Source: Phoronis australis
Lineage: Eukaryota; Phoronida; Phoronidae
DNA: 64,000 nt
Reading direction: 5' to 3'
Assembly (NCBI GenBank): GCA_002633005.1
Contig: NMRA01000019.1
Location: 584,343-648,342, forward strand
A program made the translations under genes and the position numbers. This document shows, one piece after another, positions 40,635 to 51,300 of the stretch; the first letter of the stretch is position 1, and every line of letters begins with the position of its first letter. Below the pieces are notes generated by a model. That model worked only from the letters and a program-made list of their open reading frames with translations. It made no database searches and had not been told where the DNA came from.

Positions 40635-43600
40635 TTACGTTTTGAGGAAAGATGGTTGAAAGAATGCTATAGTATAAAGCACATATATTAAACCACATGT
40701 ACATGCAAGGAACAACTTAAATCTCCCAGTGGGACAAACCTGTACACCCTCACATATGTCACAATTACGACCTTGGCGACCCCTGCAGCTGAGAAGGAGG
40801 CACCACAGGATAAAAACAACACTGAGCACAAACCCTGAAATGAAGGTGAAGCAGAGCTGAAATATGTTTTGGTAAACACCAAGAGAAATACAATGTGAAG
40901 GGCATTAGCGCCATCTATTGAGCAAAGCCCATATTAAGGTACAAGTACATGTACACGTATATCCACAAATAAGTGAAGGCGTTAATTTATAAGAAAAATC
41001 ACAATCCTGTCATTCAAATATTCACTTTGAGGCAAAATAATCGCATACAATCATCTTCAGTAATATCTTATAAATAATGAATGCAGTGTTCAAGTTTTAT
41101 AAACAGTGGAAGACAGATTTTTTGCCATGTATTTAACAATTTGTATTTCTATCTGAAAATCGTAAGGTAAAAAATAATTGCAGGTGGTCTGCATGTTGTA
41201 CCAGACGTTTGCAGGCTGCTGAGGTGGACCCATGGTCCTTATCACATGGAACCATTTTTATGCTTTATCAATATATAGCTAAAACCTAGCTGAGGAGCTA
41301 GAGATCTGACTCAATGGTCTAACATAAATTATATGATGCTTCTTCAAAGTTAAGGAATAATGAATTTTTCTTTGCTTGAAATTGCACACTATTTCATTCA
41401 CAGGCTTTAGAGAGGTATCAATGCACAAATCTTATTTTTAACGTTGAATTCCAACTTTACATTTTTACTGAACAGAAATCTTCAATTGGCGAAATCAAAT
41501 CCGTCTGAAAATCTAGTACTTACATACAAAAAAGCCATTGTCGCTCATCATCAGTCTGGTTCTCTGATGTAACTTCAACAGGTGTTTCACATGCTGCAGT
41601 GTACCATTGTTTGGAGCTGGTTCTATTCCCAGTATATGGCACATCAACGGATAGATGTCAACATTGGGGAATATTACATCAGACTTGTACCCTTGACGAA
41701 ACATGGGACCATGTGCAATGAATATATTCAGCATATCCCGATGCCTATTAGTATACCCATGGACACCTTTATCTGTTGAGAAAATGATGTTTAAAAGAGG
41801 TTACAACAGTATATTAAAGAGGTATGGAATGCAAAAGATCATCTAATAATTCTTTTAAACAATTCCTGACGAAAGTACCATCTCGTAACGTCCAATACAG
41901 AGGTATTCACTTTTTCCTGTGAGGAAATTTCCAGAAAAAAATCTCAAATTTCATGATTTTTGAAATACAAAACTCTGTAGAAATTTGAAACTAAAAGAAA
42001 ATGCTTTGATATCAACAGTTCTAAATTAAAAATTTTCACCAACAAACCTTGGCTAAAAATACCTGGTGAGCAGGTTGAATTCTGTTTCAGTAGCAGTGAA
42101 CCACATTCAATATTGCAATTCAGTCTGTTTATTGCTTTCCAGGCTGCTTTAAGGGTTATTTGATGAAAGCAGGCATGACGGGCAACACTTTATTAAAGAA
42201 AAAGCTAAACCTACAAACAATGAAGCAGTGGGATTTTAATCAGAGACACTTTATTGCCATACACACGAAGCAAAGCATTCTTTGCTGTGCGAAGTTTCAC
42301 AGTGTTTTTCAGATCATAAATTCACCATCAAAGACAAAGGAATGCGAAATTTAAGGTGGCAATAAAGTTAAACACATGTTTTGTAAACAAAATTAAATTT
42401 CGATTTAGACCACTTACCACTGTCTCAAACTGTATCTTACTGAGATAAGAAGTGATTTTTGGTCTTGCAAAAGAACCGACTGACAGTTCGCTATTCCTTG
42501 AGACCCCACTCAGCAAAAATATTCTGCCATTGACAAGTCAACTAACTGTTCTCAAAGGAACAGTTCTTTCCAAACACTCAGATCATGCATATTTTGACTA
42601 AAAAACAATTTGAGACCAATTTCATAACAGTAAGTGGTATGAATCAAAAACTGTTTTTGAGACAAAGGCAGATTTCACTGCTTTACAAGGATAACAAACC
42701 CAGTTTGGCTTGTTAACATATACTAAAACCAACTTTCTCATCCAGTTCTCTGAAACAAAATAATGCTCTTTAATCCTCAACAATCCTCAACAACCCTCAA
42801 AAGTTTGAAGGAAAATTTGGAAACTTTCCAAGTCTGCTAAACGGGTAAGCATGACCTATGCTTTCAGTGAATTTTTCATGGCAACTGTGGGAAAAGACCA
42901 TCCACCAAGCACCATAATGTCCAATTTGTGACGTAGCGAGTAATGAGCTTTTCGTTGATTCTTGCCTTCAACTTGGAAGATTGACACCAATGATGCATTA
43001 GCAGGTGGATAGAATGAGGATTGGTGGAAATCATCAAAACAGTTTAGTATCCTTTTAAGAAAAGAGAAGAAAAAACACTTATCATTACTTTTAAAAGAAG
43101 CAAAAGTGTCAACTACTGAACGAGAATGCAAATCTTACGAAAATGGCCTTTTGTGTTGTTCAGATATTCCTTCAGGCTATACACCAACATAACACCAGGA
43201 TCACTTTCAACTTGAATTGGGCCTATGCGTGGATGATCTCGAAAGTGGTATTCCTCTGGCATTGAGCTCTTGTTATATACAGTTAGGTACGGAATCTTCT
43301 TAAGACTATTCATAACTTTATCTTCCATTCCTGAAAACAAGAATGGATAAGAAAGGAATTATTACTTTGATTTGAAAACAAGAATGCATTAGAAAGGAAT
43401 CATAACTTTGATTTGAAAACAAGAATGAATTAGAAAGGAATTATAACTTTGATTTGAAAACAAGAATGGATTAGAAAGGAATTATTACTTTGATTTGAAA
43501 ACAAGAATGAATTAGAAAGGAATTAATATTTTGATTTGAAAAGAAAAATGGATTAGAAAGGAATTATTACTTTGATTTGAAAACAAGAATGGGTTAGAAA

Positions 43601-45195
43601 GGAATTATTACTTTGATTTGAAAACAAGAACGGATTAGAAAGGAATTATTACTTTGATTTGAAAACAAGAACGGATTAGAAAGGAATTATAACTTTGATT
43701 TGAAAACAAGAATTGATTAGAAAGGAATTATTACTTTGATTTGAAAACAAGAATGGATTAGAAAGGAATTATTACTTTGATTTGAAAACAAGAATGGATT
43801 AGAAAGGAATTATAACTTTGATTTGAAAACAACAATGGATTAGAAAGGAATTATAACTTTGATTTGAAAACAAGAATGGATTAGAAAGGAATTATTACTT
43901 TGATTTGAAAACAAGAATGGATTAGAAAGGAATTATTACTTTGATTTGAAAAACAAAAATCTAATGGATGAAAGACAAAATGCCATGAAACGAATCAAAA
44001 ACATCTTGTGTATAGCTACAGCAACATTAACACTGGTGCTTAGTTCACAATAGCTACAACAACATAACACTGGTGTTTTGTTCACAACAATGCATCACAA
44101 TCCCTGTTCATGTTAGTTTCGAACAGTGTTTCATAGACCAAAATGTGATACAGTGTTTCATCGACCAAAATGTGATACAGTGTTTCATAGACCAAAATGT
44201 GATACAGTTTACTATTAGATAAGAAGCAGATTGATAAAAGCAACTGTACAATACAAGCAGACAACACTGTCTCCAACGCACATAGCTTTAGCTCACCTCA
44301 CTGTAATTTTACCTGGTTTAGGCCATATCGGACGAACAGGCCACAAGAAGTTTGATTTATACATGTCTCGTGATAAATACTTGTCAAGCTCTACAACTTT
44401 TGTAGCAGGATCAATTGCTGGAGTCATGCCATGATCAGAAGTTATGATAATATTAACTTTTTCAAATAAATGATTTTCTTTCAACTGATCAATAAGCTGT
44501 CCCAACAAGGTGTCCAATATTCCAACCATAGCAGCAATTTCTTTTGAATCGGGTCCGTACTGGTGACCAGTTGTGTCTGGTTCATCAATGTACACAATTC
44601 CCAAGTTGATATCCTTTTCCACAAACCACCTAACAGCAGTCGTTATCCGTTCCTCAAAAGGTGTCAATTTCTTATCAAACCTCTCGTAAATGCTGGGAAG
44701 GTGTCCCTTGAATTTTGTACCACATCCAGGCCAGAAATAAACTCCAGATTTATGCTTCACCGAGTGCTTCTGATTGGTTACCCAAATAGGTTCTGCTCCA
44801 ACATCCATCCAATTAGGATCAAGCACCTGATCTGACTCGAGGGGTGCTGGCTTCTTGTATCCTTTGAAATGACCTAAATGAGGATCATCCATAATATGGG
44901 CCAGAACACCATGGCTTTCAGAATACAGTCCAGAAATAATTGACATGTGACTAGGAAAGGTTATAGTAATATAACAAGGGCGCACTATGGCTTGTGCACC
45001 AGCATGCAGTAAAAAATCAAAATGGGGAGTTTTTACGCCATAGTTGGATGCAATTTGTAAATAATCCCAGCGGAATCCATCCAGTGACATCAGCAACAGT
45101 TTGCCGCCATCTAGAGGTAATGCTGAAGCTGTCAACATGGAAAATGACACCAACAGCATGGTGTACTGGGTGCGGGTTTGTCTTAAATATAACAT
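40635..45195 (-). CDS. ENPP: Ectonucleotide pyrophosphatase/phosphodiesterase, ENPP4/5-like, four exons
   Basis: Exons on the minus strand are 45195-44313, 43330-43139, 41772-41524 and 40834-40635 (stop at 40635-40637), all in phase 1; 1524 nt, 507 aa. The family hydrolyses phosphodiester or pyrophosphate bonds of extracellular nucleotides or lipids with two zinc ions. Numbered from M at 45195: a signal-like hydrophobic stretch (12-26); the first metal motif SLDGFR (Asp39); the nucleophile Thr79 in TFPSH; EPDTTGHQYGP (Asp207, His211); SDHGM (Asp254, His255); and VHGY (His363). The tail IYPLMCHILGIEPAPNNGT is typical of ENPP4/ENPP5. A C-terminal membrane segment (about 438-457) implies a type I membrane protein. 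Translation is also open from an upstream ATG at 45279 (28 extra residues); 45195 is preferred because it puts the hydrophobic stretch closer to the N-terminus. The exact paralogue is not certain. Confidence 0.93.
41773..43138 (-). other. ENPP intron 2
   Basis: This lies between exons 2 and 3 of ENPP. An open minus-strand frame at 42856-43131 has no ENPP similarity, and exon 2 joins exon 3 in phase without it. No repeat or other gene was recognised. Confidence 0.6.
43333..43955. repeat. 41-bp minisatellite, about 15 copies, in ENPP intron 1
   Basis: A unit close to gaaaacaagaatggattaga followed by aaggaattattactttgattt repeats with a 41-bp period (starts at 43333, 43374, 43415 and on). Copies differ at a few bases. 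The first copy abuts and partly forms the acceptor of ENPP exon 2. Confidence 0.95.
44124..44206. repeat. 27-bp tandem repeat, three copies
   Basis: The unit begins cagtgtttcatagaccaaaa and recurs at 44124, 44151 and 44178, with one substitution in the middle copy. It lies in ENPP intron 1, between exon 1 and the 41-bp minisatellite. Confidence 0.9.
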
Positions 45196-45279
45196 TCTAA
45201 TGAACAGTTTGCAGACTGGGCCCGTTTGATTTCCTTCAAGTAGTCTTCTAATTATAGATGTCTTGTCAGTCAAATTCAT

Positions 45280-45792
45280 TTCAACTGATCACTGAGGGTT
45301 GAGCCACGTTGTCTTCCATTTTAATTCATTGGCACTGCGCTCAGTTTGTCTACAGAATTCAAACTTTTAAGAAAATGACACCAACGGATGTATAGCTCAT
45401 TGATCACTTTTACAGTGCAGAACATTTAACCATGCCACACATGCTCCAGAAAGATTCAATATGTACTATACGGGACAAATACGGTCTACGACGTCAAGAA
45501 TTCCAAACCGGATGTTGTTTTCAGATCCACTTCCGGGGTTATCACAAGCTGACCTCCTGTCATGAAGAACGACTCGATACTTTTGTGTAGAGTCAATGAC
45601 GAAAGACAGACGAGGTATTTGTCTACCAGCTTGCTAACTGTAGATTGCTGAACGTCAAAACACCAGCTAGCTAACGATGACGATGTCAGCAAGTTGGTAA
45701 ATTTATTTCAGCCAGTGTTTTACTAATGTATAGTTATCGCCAACTATTAAAACAATTCAAGGCACGTCACAACTCACAAGACCTTCATAATC
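45280..45792. promoter_or_regulatory. Upstream flank of ENPP
   Basis: This is the region directly 5' of the ENPP start and contains many CpG dinucleotides, in contrast to the gene body. It probably includes the ENPP promoter and 5' UTR. No TATA box was identified. Confidence 0.35.
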
Positions 45793-46190
45793 ATAGACCG
45801 GCAGCCCAGAGCACTTAGCATAGATGAACGAGGTACCAACATCTGACCACGGGAACATTTAAAGTCCACCTCAGTATGTACAGAAATGGACGTCTGCCGT
45901 TGTCTGCACTCTGGGTGTGATCCCTGGGGGCCTTACAAAGACCCCAAAAAATGAGCTAGACTAGATATTCGAGGTACCAACCAAAACTGATTTAAAACGA
46001 ACAATAATNCTCGAATATCTAGTCTAGCTCATTTTTTGGGGTCTTTGTAAGGCCCCCAGGGGTCACACCCAGAGTGCAGACAACGGCAGACGTCCATTTC
46101 TGTACATACAGAGGTGGACTTTAAATGCTCCCGTGGTCAGATGTTGGTACCTCGTTCATCTATGCTAAGTGCTCTGGGCTGCCGGTCTAT
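45793..46190. repeat. Near-perfect inverted repeat, 181-nt arms
   Basis: The left arm 45793-45973 is the reverse complement of the right arm 46010-46190, with only about three substitutions noticed by eye. A 36-nt loop ending in the single N at 46009 separates them. It lies between the divergent ENPP and HPSE genes. It may be a foldback element or an assembly artefact. Confidence 0.93.
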
Positions 46191-46493
46191 CAGGGCTTCA
46201 GGCTCAGCCTTGGTACAAAAAGCTTAAATATTTGACGACAGTCTTCATACAGCTAGCTGGCTGGCTAAAGGGACCTCAGGCTCCGGGCTAAGAAAATAAC
46301 GAAAATGAACCATTTTATGCAGCAAACTGGACATTACATAACTTAGGCAGTTAAGGATGATTTCTCTGATAAAAACTATTTTAATAGCTGCGAGTCACAA
46401 AATCTCCAGGAATGATCTGTTAACTGATTGGAAAGTTAAAACTCTACTGTTGAGTGTTGCATGTAACACAAGAATGAAAGCACTCCGAGGAGC

Positions 46494-46826
46494 GACACTT
46501 GGCGAAATTAGCCGAAAAGATGACGATAAAGATGATAAAGATGATGACGAAGACGACGAATATGACGACGATGGTGGCGATGATGAAAAATACAAGTAAT
46601 AATAACATACACATGACGAACGTAGAGGTCAGAAATCAGTAACAAATAGGATGCAGTCTTGAGCTACACTTGGCGAAATTAACTGAAAAGACAACGATGG
46701 AGATGATGACAAAGATGATAACGAATATGATGATGGTGGGGACGATGATGAACAAACATCATAACATTCATATGACGAACTTAGATGTCATAAATCAGTA
46801 AGAAATAGGCTACAGTCTTGTTCAAT
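46494..46826. repeat. Diverged tandem duplication, about 165-bp units rich in GAT/GAC
   Basis: Units 46494-46663 and 46664-46826 both start with acttggcgaaatt. Each continues with a purine-rich GATGAC tract and ends near a tcagtaacaaataggatgca-type stretch. The Asp-rich open frame across the first unit (46357-46599) is best explained by the repeat and is not called as a gene. Confidence 0.75.
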
Positions 46827-47667
46827 AGAAGCTAAACCAACATCAACACAGTAAGAGCACTCAACAAAGGAACAGCGTTATCATAAAATCTCAAATAATT
46901 CTAAAAGTAGACGTCCTAGCAAAAAATGGAAAACATCTTCTGAAAGCCCGTTCGAAACTCTATAGTATCACGCAATTCTGTAAATTTTTTGAAAAAATGA
47001 AATTGCGTTTTTTAAAAAATTCAAAGTCAAATAACTCAAAAACGGTAAGTCTAAGAACAAATTGTTAAGTTCATTTGAAAGAATGTACATCAAAGAATCC
47101 ACATGCAAAAATTCACGTCATATCCTTCTCCCGTTTAAATGGCATCTCAGCACGACTGAAAATGGGTCAACATGCGCCAGATCCGCTATCTTGAAAGCAA
47201 CTTCCAGTTTTTTGGCTTTGTATTATAGCACGTCATAAGAAACTAATATCTGAAAAAATTCGAAGGAATTGGCCTTATAATGCGCCCTCTACAGGAGAAA
47301 ACGTTTTTTCCCAAAATTGAGGTGCGCATACGCGAGTGCCAATATTTCCGCCATCTTTGAATGGAAGTAAACAATTTCCAATATAAATGTAGTGCACATC
47401 CAGTCCAATAATTGTGCCGATTGTCAGCCCTGTACGTAAAAAATTGTAGCCTCCAGGAGCCTTTGAATCTTAAAATGAAAACAAAATGGCCACCACAGCC
47501 GCCATCTTGGATTCGATTATGACAAAAAACAATAGGCTTCCAGTACTTTAGAAACTACATGTTATGTGTAAATTTCGTGATGATCGGGCGAAAATTGCGA
47601 CCTGCATCGTGCGAAGAAACAAAAGATGGAAGAGCAACATACTTGGCAAAATTTATTTCGCCAAGTA
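46664..47667. mobile_element. Possible non-autonomous DNA transposon with short TIRs
   Basis: The left end ctacacttggcgaaatt (46664-46680) is matched in inverted orientation by atttcgccaagtag (about 47654-47667). The interior has no transposase. A further copy of the left end at 46494 makes the true boundary uncertain. No target-site duplication was established. Confidence 0.4.
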
Positions 47668-47836
47668 GTAACAAGACAATTGGATAAATGTGTGTAGTAT
47701 AATTTATGTTCTACGAAGACTGACCTGAGACAAATAAACTACCTCTGGTTTGCTCCAAAAATGTATGGCAGTGTTGCTCACGATGAATGACTGAGCTTTT
47801 CAAGCCAAGCAACAGTTATATTGTGGCTAGCATATA

Positions 47837-48272
47837 ATGTCTACCCACAATGATGACTCAGTCGTCATGCTCAGTCATGTATCGTACTGGGGCACCACAA
47901 CCCTACACACTGCTGCATTTAGTGGTTTGGAAATCGAAATTGGTTTCCGACACATCATTCTAATGCCATTGGAGTTTCACTGTTCCCCATTGTTAACTGT
48001 AATGGTGATTTTCATCAACAATTTGAAGGGCCGGGTGAGTCTTATAAAATGTTCTTTATACTTGTGTACCCATCTGCTTATTAGGGGTCCTGCTTTTCAG
48101 AAGCTAGGTTTGTCATACAATTAATTCATTTTTACTTTTGCAGAAACGAATAGTTGAATACAGGATGTGGGAATATGATGACAGTGACTTGGAGATGACT
48201 GGCAAGCCACTCCTTCTTGAAGACGAAAATTCTTTTCCATTTTCAATTACAGAAAAATGCAGTGAACAATAA
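47837..48272 (+). CDS. Putative small two-exon ORF upstream of HPSE
   Basis: Exon A is 47837-48034 (donor gtgagt) and exon B is 48144-48272 (acceptor ttttgcag, stop TAA 48270-48272). The join is in phase 0 and gives 108 aa. The C-terminal half contains KRIVEYRMWEYDDSDLE and ends FPFSITEKCSEQ; the first exon contains a hydrophobic stretch (LLTVMVIFI). No family was recognised. The stop is only 43 nt before the HPSE start codon and no splice site was seen between them, so both may lie on one transcript, with this as an upstream ORF. It could equally be the 3' end of a gene with unseen earlier exons, or a non-coding leader of HPSE. Strong splice signals are the main support. Confidence 0.3.
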
Positions 48273-48315
48273 TCTTGAAGACGGAGCTGGATTGTTACAT
48301 ATCTGAAGCGCTGAA

Positions 48316-51300
48316 ATGGTTTCCAATAAAGTTGTCCTTGTGAGGGTGTTCCTTCTAATTCTGTTAATTGCTGATTGTGTGCACCATTGTCACACTTCAA
48401 TCAAAGTCAGCCTGGAGTGCAATGATGTTGTTGTGAACACAGTCAGGCCAGAGTTTCTCAGTGTGGCACTGGGGTGTTCTATCATCAGAGAGCGCTCGAA
48501 GAGGTTTAACTTGAGGTAATTTACAGCACACATTATACTGTTTTGTTTGATGGTTGGCTATGGGTAGAATGAAATCTTTCAAAGTACGAAGTCCGTTCAG
48601 AACCACACCTTGATTTTTCTTGGTTGAACTTTCAACTTGAAGGGAAATTTGTTTTAGGGCTCTGGTTATGACATGGGTGATACAAAAGCACTTTGTTTTG
48701 GGTAGATTTTTTTATCAAATTAAGTTCTTAATGTGTAAAGAAAAGGATTGTGTTTTGTTAAGATTTTTTGTCATAAGAACATTGCCTAGATGATACATAC
48801 ATAGGTTTATTTCATGTAACAGGCCTCCGGCCCACATTGCAATATATAACACAAAGAGTGTCCAATAATTTTTCAAGTCTAAATTAATTCATATCAAGGA
48901 GCTCATTTCGGCGTTTCTCCGCATTAATTAAATATCTAGCAACTTTTCTCAGAACATTTAAGTCATGAGTCTGTAGAAAATTTCTGAATACTATATCTTC
49001 CACCTTATTGTACCTGAGTAAAGTAGAGAGATGTAACCCTCTCTGTATTCTGACTTCACAATGTGGAAAATTTACCTTTCAGTATATTTGCAGTTTGAGT
49101 TTCATCGTTGACATTCAGTATACAATGTCTGTGGATGGAAACATTAAGAACAAAAATTGTTAGTCTTACAAGGAATGCATTATCACTACTTTCAGCTCTC
49201 CACGTCTGCTGACTCTTGCCAGGGCACTTTCTCCTGCTTTCTTGCGACTGGGTGGTACTGACTGTGATTTCCTGATCTTTGAGCCAGATGTCTATTCACG
49301 GAAGAATCATACCAGTTTCACCATGACAGGTATGACAAAATACGAGGTCTAATAAGATTATCGTCTAGATGTTGTGTAAATTGCTGGTACTGTATAGTTA
49401 CATACTCGTCTCAACAGAAGCTAGGGCAACTTCACTATTCAAAGAGATGTCGAAAATCAGTTTCATCTTTGCTATTATGTTCATCTGCATGGCCATGAAA
49501 AATAAAACTTCTTGCCACAGACGAGTAGAAAGAAAACATGTCCTGGATACCACAAAATGAAATATAAATTGATGATCAGTTTCAACAACCACTCAATAAC
49601 TACTTGTAAATGTTGATTTAGGGCCTCCAAGTTGCTAAACTTTTTCATGCTCAGAGAAATTTTTTTCTGAAAAATGAAGAGTGGTTGGTAAAAAAGATTT
49701 GACCAAAACTCGTGAACTTTAGCAGTTTTAAATTTGCGTATAACATTTTGCCAGGCAATGACTTAGATGCTTGAAACACTGCCTCTCAGGGCAAACATTA
49801 AATTCCTGACTAATAAAAAGGCATGTAATTTTAATTTTGTCAACCATTCTGGTTTATAACGTGAGGAGATTAGCTCCAAACTTCCTGTTTATACTCTCTT
49901 GAATTTAAGTGTTTTCACATTTTTTATACTTGTGTACTTAAAAATGTTTGTGATATTAATTTCTAAGTCTATTTATATAATGTCAGCCAGCAGTTATAGT
50001 AGCTTAGAATTATGTCCTGTATGTAGTACAAGTGCCCTATGTTCTACTCCCTGCAGGAGATGACTGGAACTCTTTTAACAAGTTCAGCCGAACAGCGGGA
50101 TTCAAGCTTCTCTTTGATGTCAATGTATTACTACGCAACAGAAAGAAAGCCTGGGACTACACAAATGCTAAAGAACTACTGGACTTCAACAGCAAACTGG
50201 GCTTTCCTGTAGACTTTGAACTGGGCAATGGTAAAAATATAGCTTTAGTTAAGACAGCTGTCCAAAAGCATTTGGCTTCATTTATTATTTACTGCCTCTT
50301 GGTTCTCAATACATATTCTCATTTACCTTATTCAGGTCACTTGTAATTAATATTCTGTTAATAGGTGGCCGCCCACAGTTGGGCAGTCAGCTTATTGAAT
50401 TTGTCAGAATTTTCATCCAATGGGTACTGATCGGAAGAGCACCTTGCAGTTTCCAAGGAATAATTGAAAAGCAATTGTGACTCACGGATTACCCTTAAAA
50501 TTTCAGAATGTGAAGGAGATTTTATGTCATGAAGCTCAATTGTTTTTTGGTGAAATCAGCATGTAACGGGCTTTGAATAAATATTTTCTGAAATGCTTTC
50601 ATGGGAAATCTTATACTTGATGTCAATTTCTCCCTCACTTTGGTGCAACTAATAAACAAGGATGATTACTATTTTCCAAATAAGGGTATATCATTCATTT
50701 TTGTGTGATGTGAATAATAACTAGCAGCAATGAGATTTTTCGCCAGTTCTGGGGGTGAATATAATGTGGTTAATTGATCACGTTTGGACCCTTGTGACTT
50801 CACCAACAGAGGGTAAAAAGTTATACTTTGGTACCTTAATGGTTCATGTATTGTAAGTTGCAAAGAGTAAACAGTGGTAGAAATCCCAGAACTTGAGGTC
50901 ATATTTGGGGAATTGAGCAACTAAAATTTGAAGGACTGGTGCATTTGCCATGAGTCCAATTACCCAGAAGTCACCATAAACAATCAGGTGGCATTTGCAG
51001 AGCTGCTGTTCAAGAAACTGTACGCTGCATGGAATCTTTTAGGTTCAAGCAACAAATTGGTGAGCCCTGATGAACAGCTTCAAGTGGAGTGATAATTAAA
51101 TTAAGATACATGTATCTTGTTATTTTTATGATGACCATTTTATTTAGACAGACATAGTTTTAACCCGTGCGAGAGTAGCATTATTTTTATTCTTTAGAAA
51201 GGATCCGAAGTTATTTTTTTAAAAAATTGAAACTTATACCATGCAACATATACATAATAACATAAATTTGTGATGAGACTTCCTATGTTTTCAAACTACC

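Noticed and set aside
42856-43131. Minus-strand ORF between ENPP exons 2 and 3
   Set aside because: It has no ENPP similarity, and exon 2 joins exon 3 in phase to give the conserved HGY region without it.
44563-44835. Plus-strand ORF inside ENPP exon 1
   Set aside because: It is the antisense shadow of a strongly conserved minus-strand exon.
46357-46599. Acidic C-terminal ORF (80 aa)
   Set aside because: The acidic part is a duplicated GAT/GAC repeat and the rest has no recognisable features.
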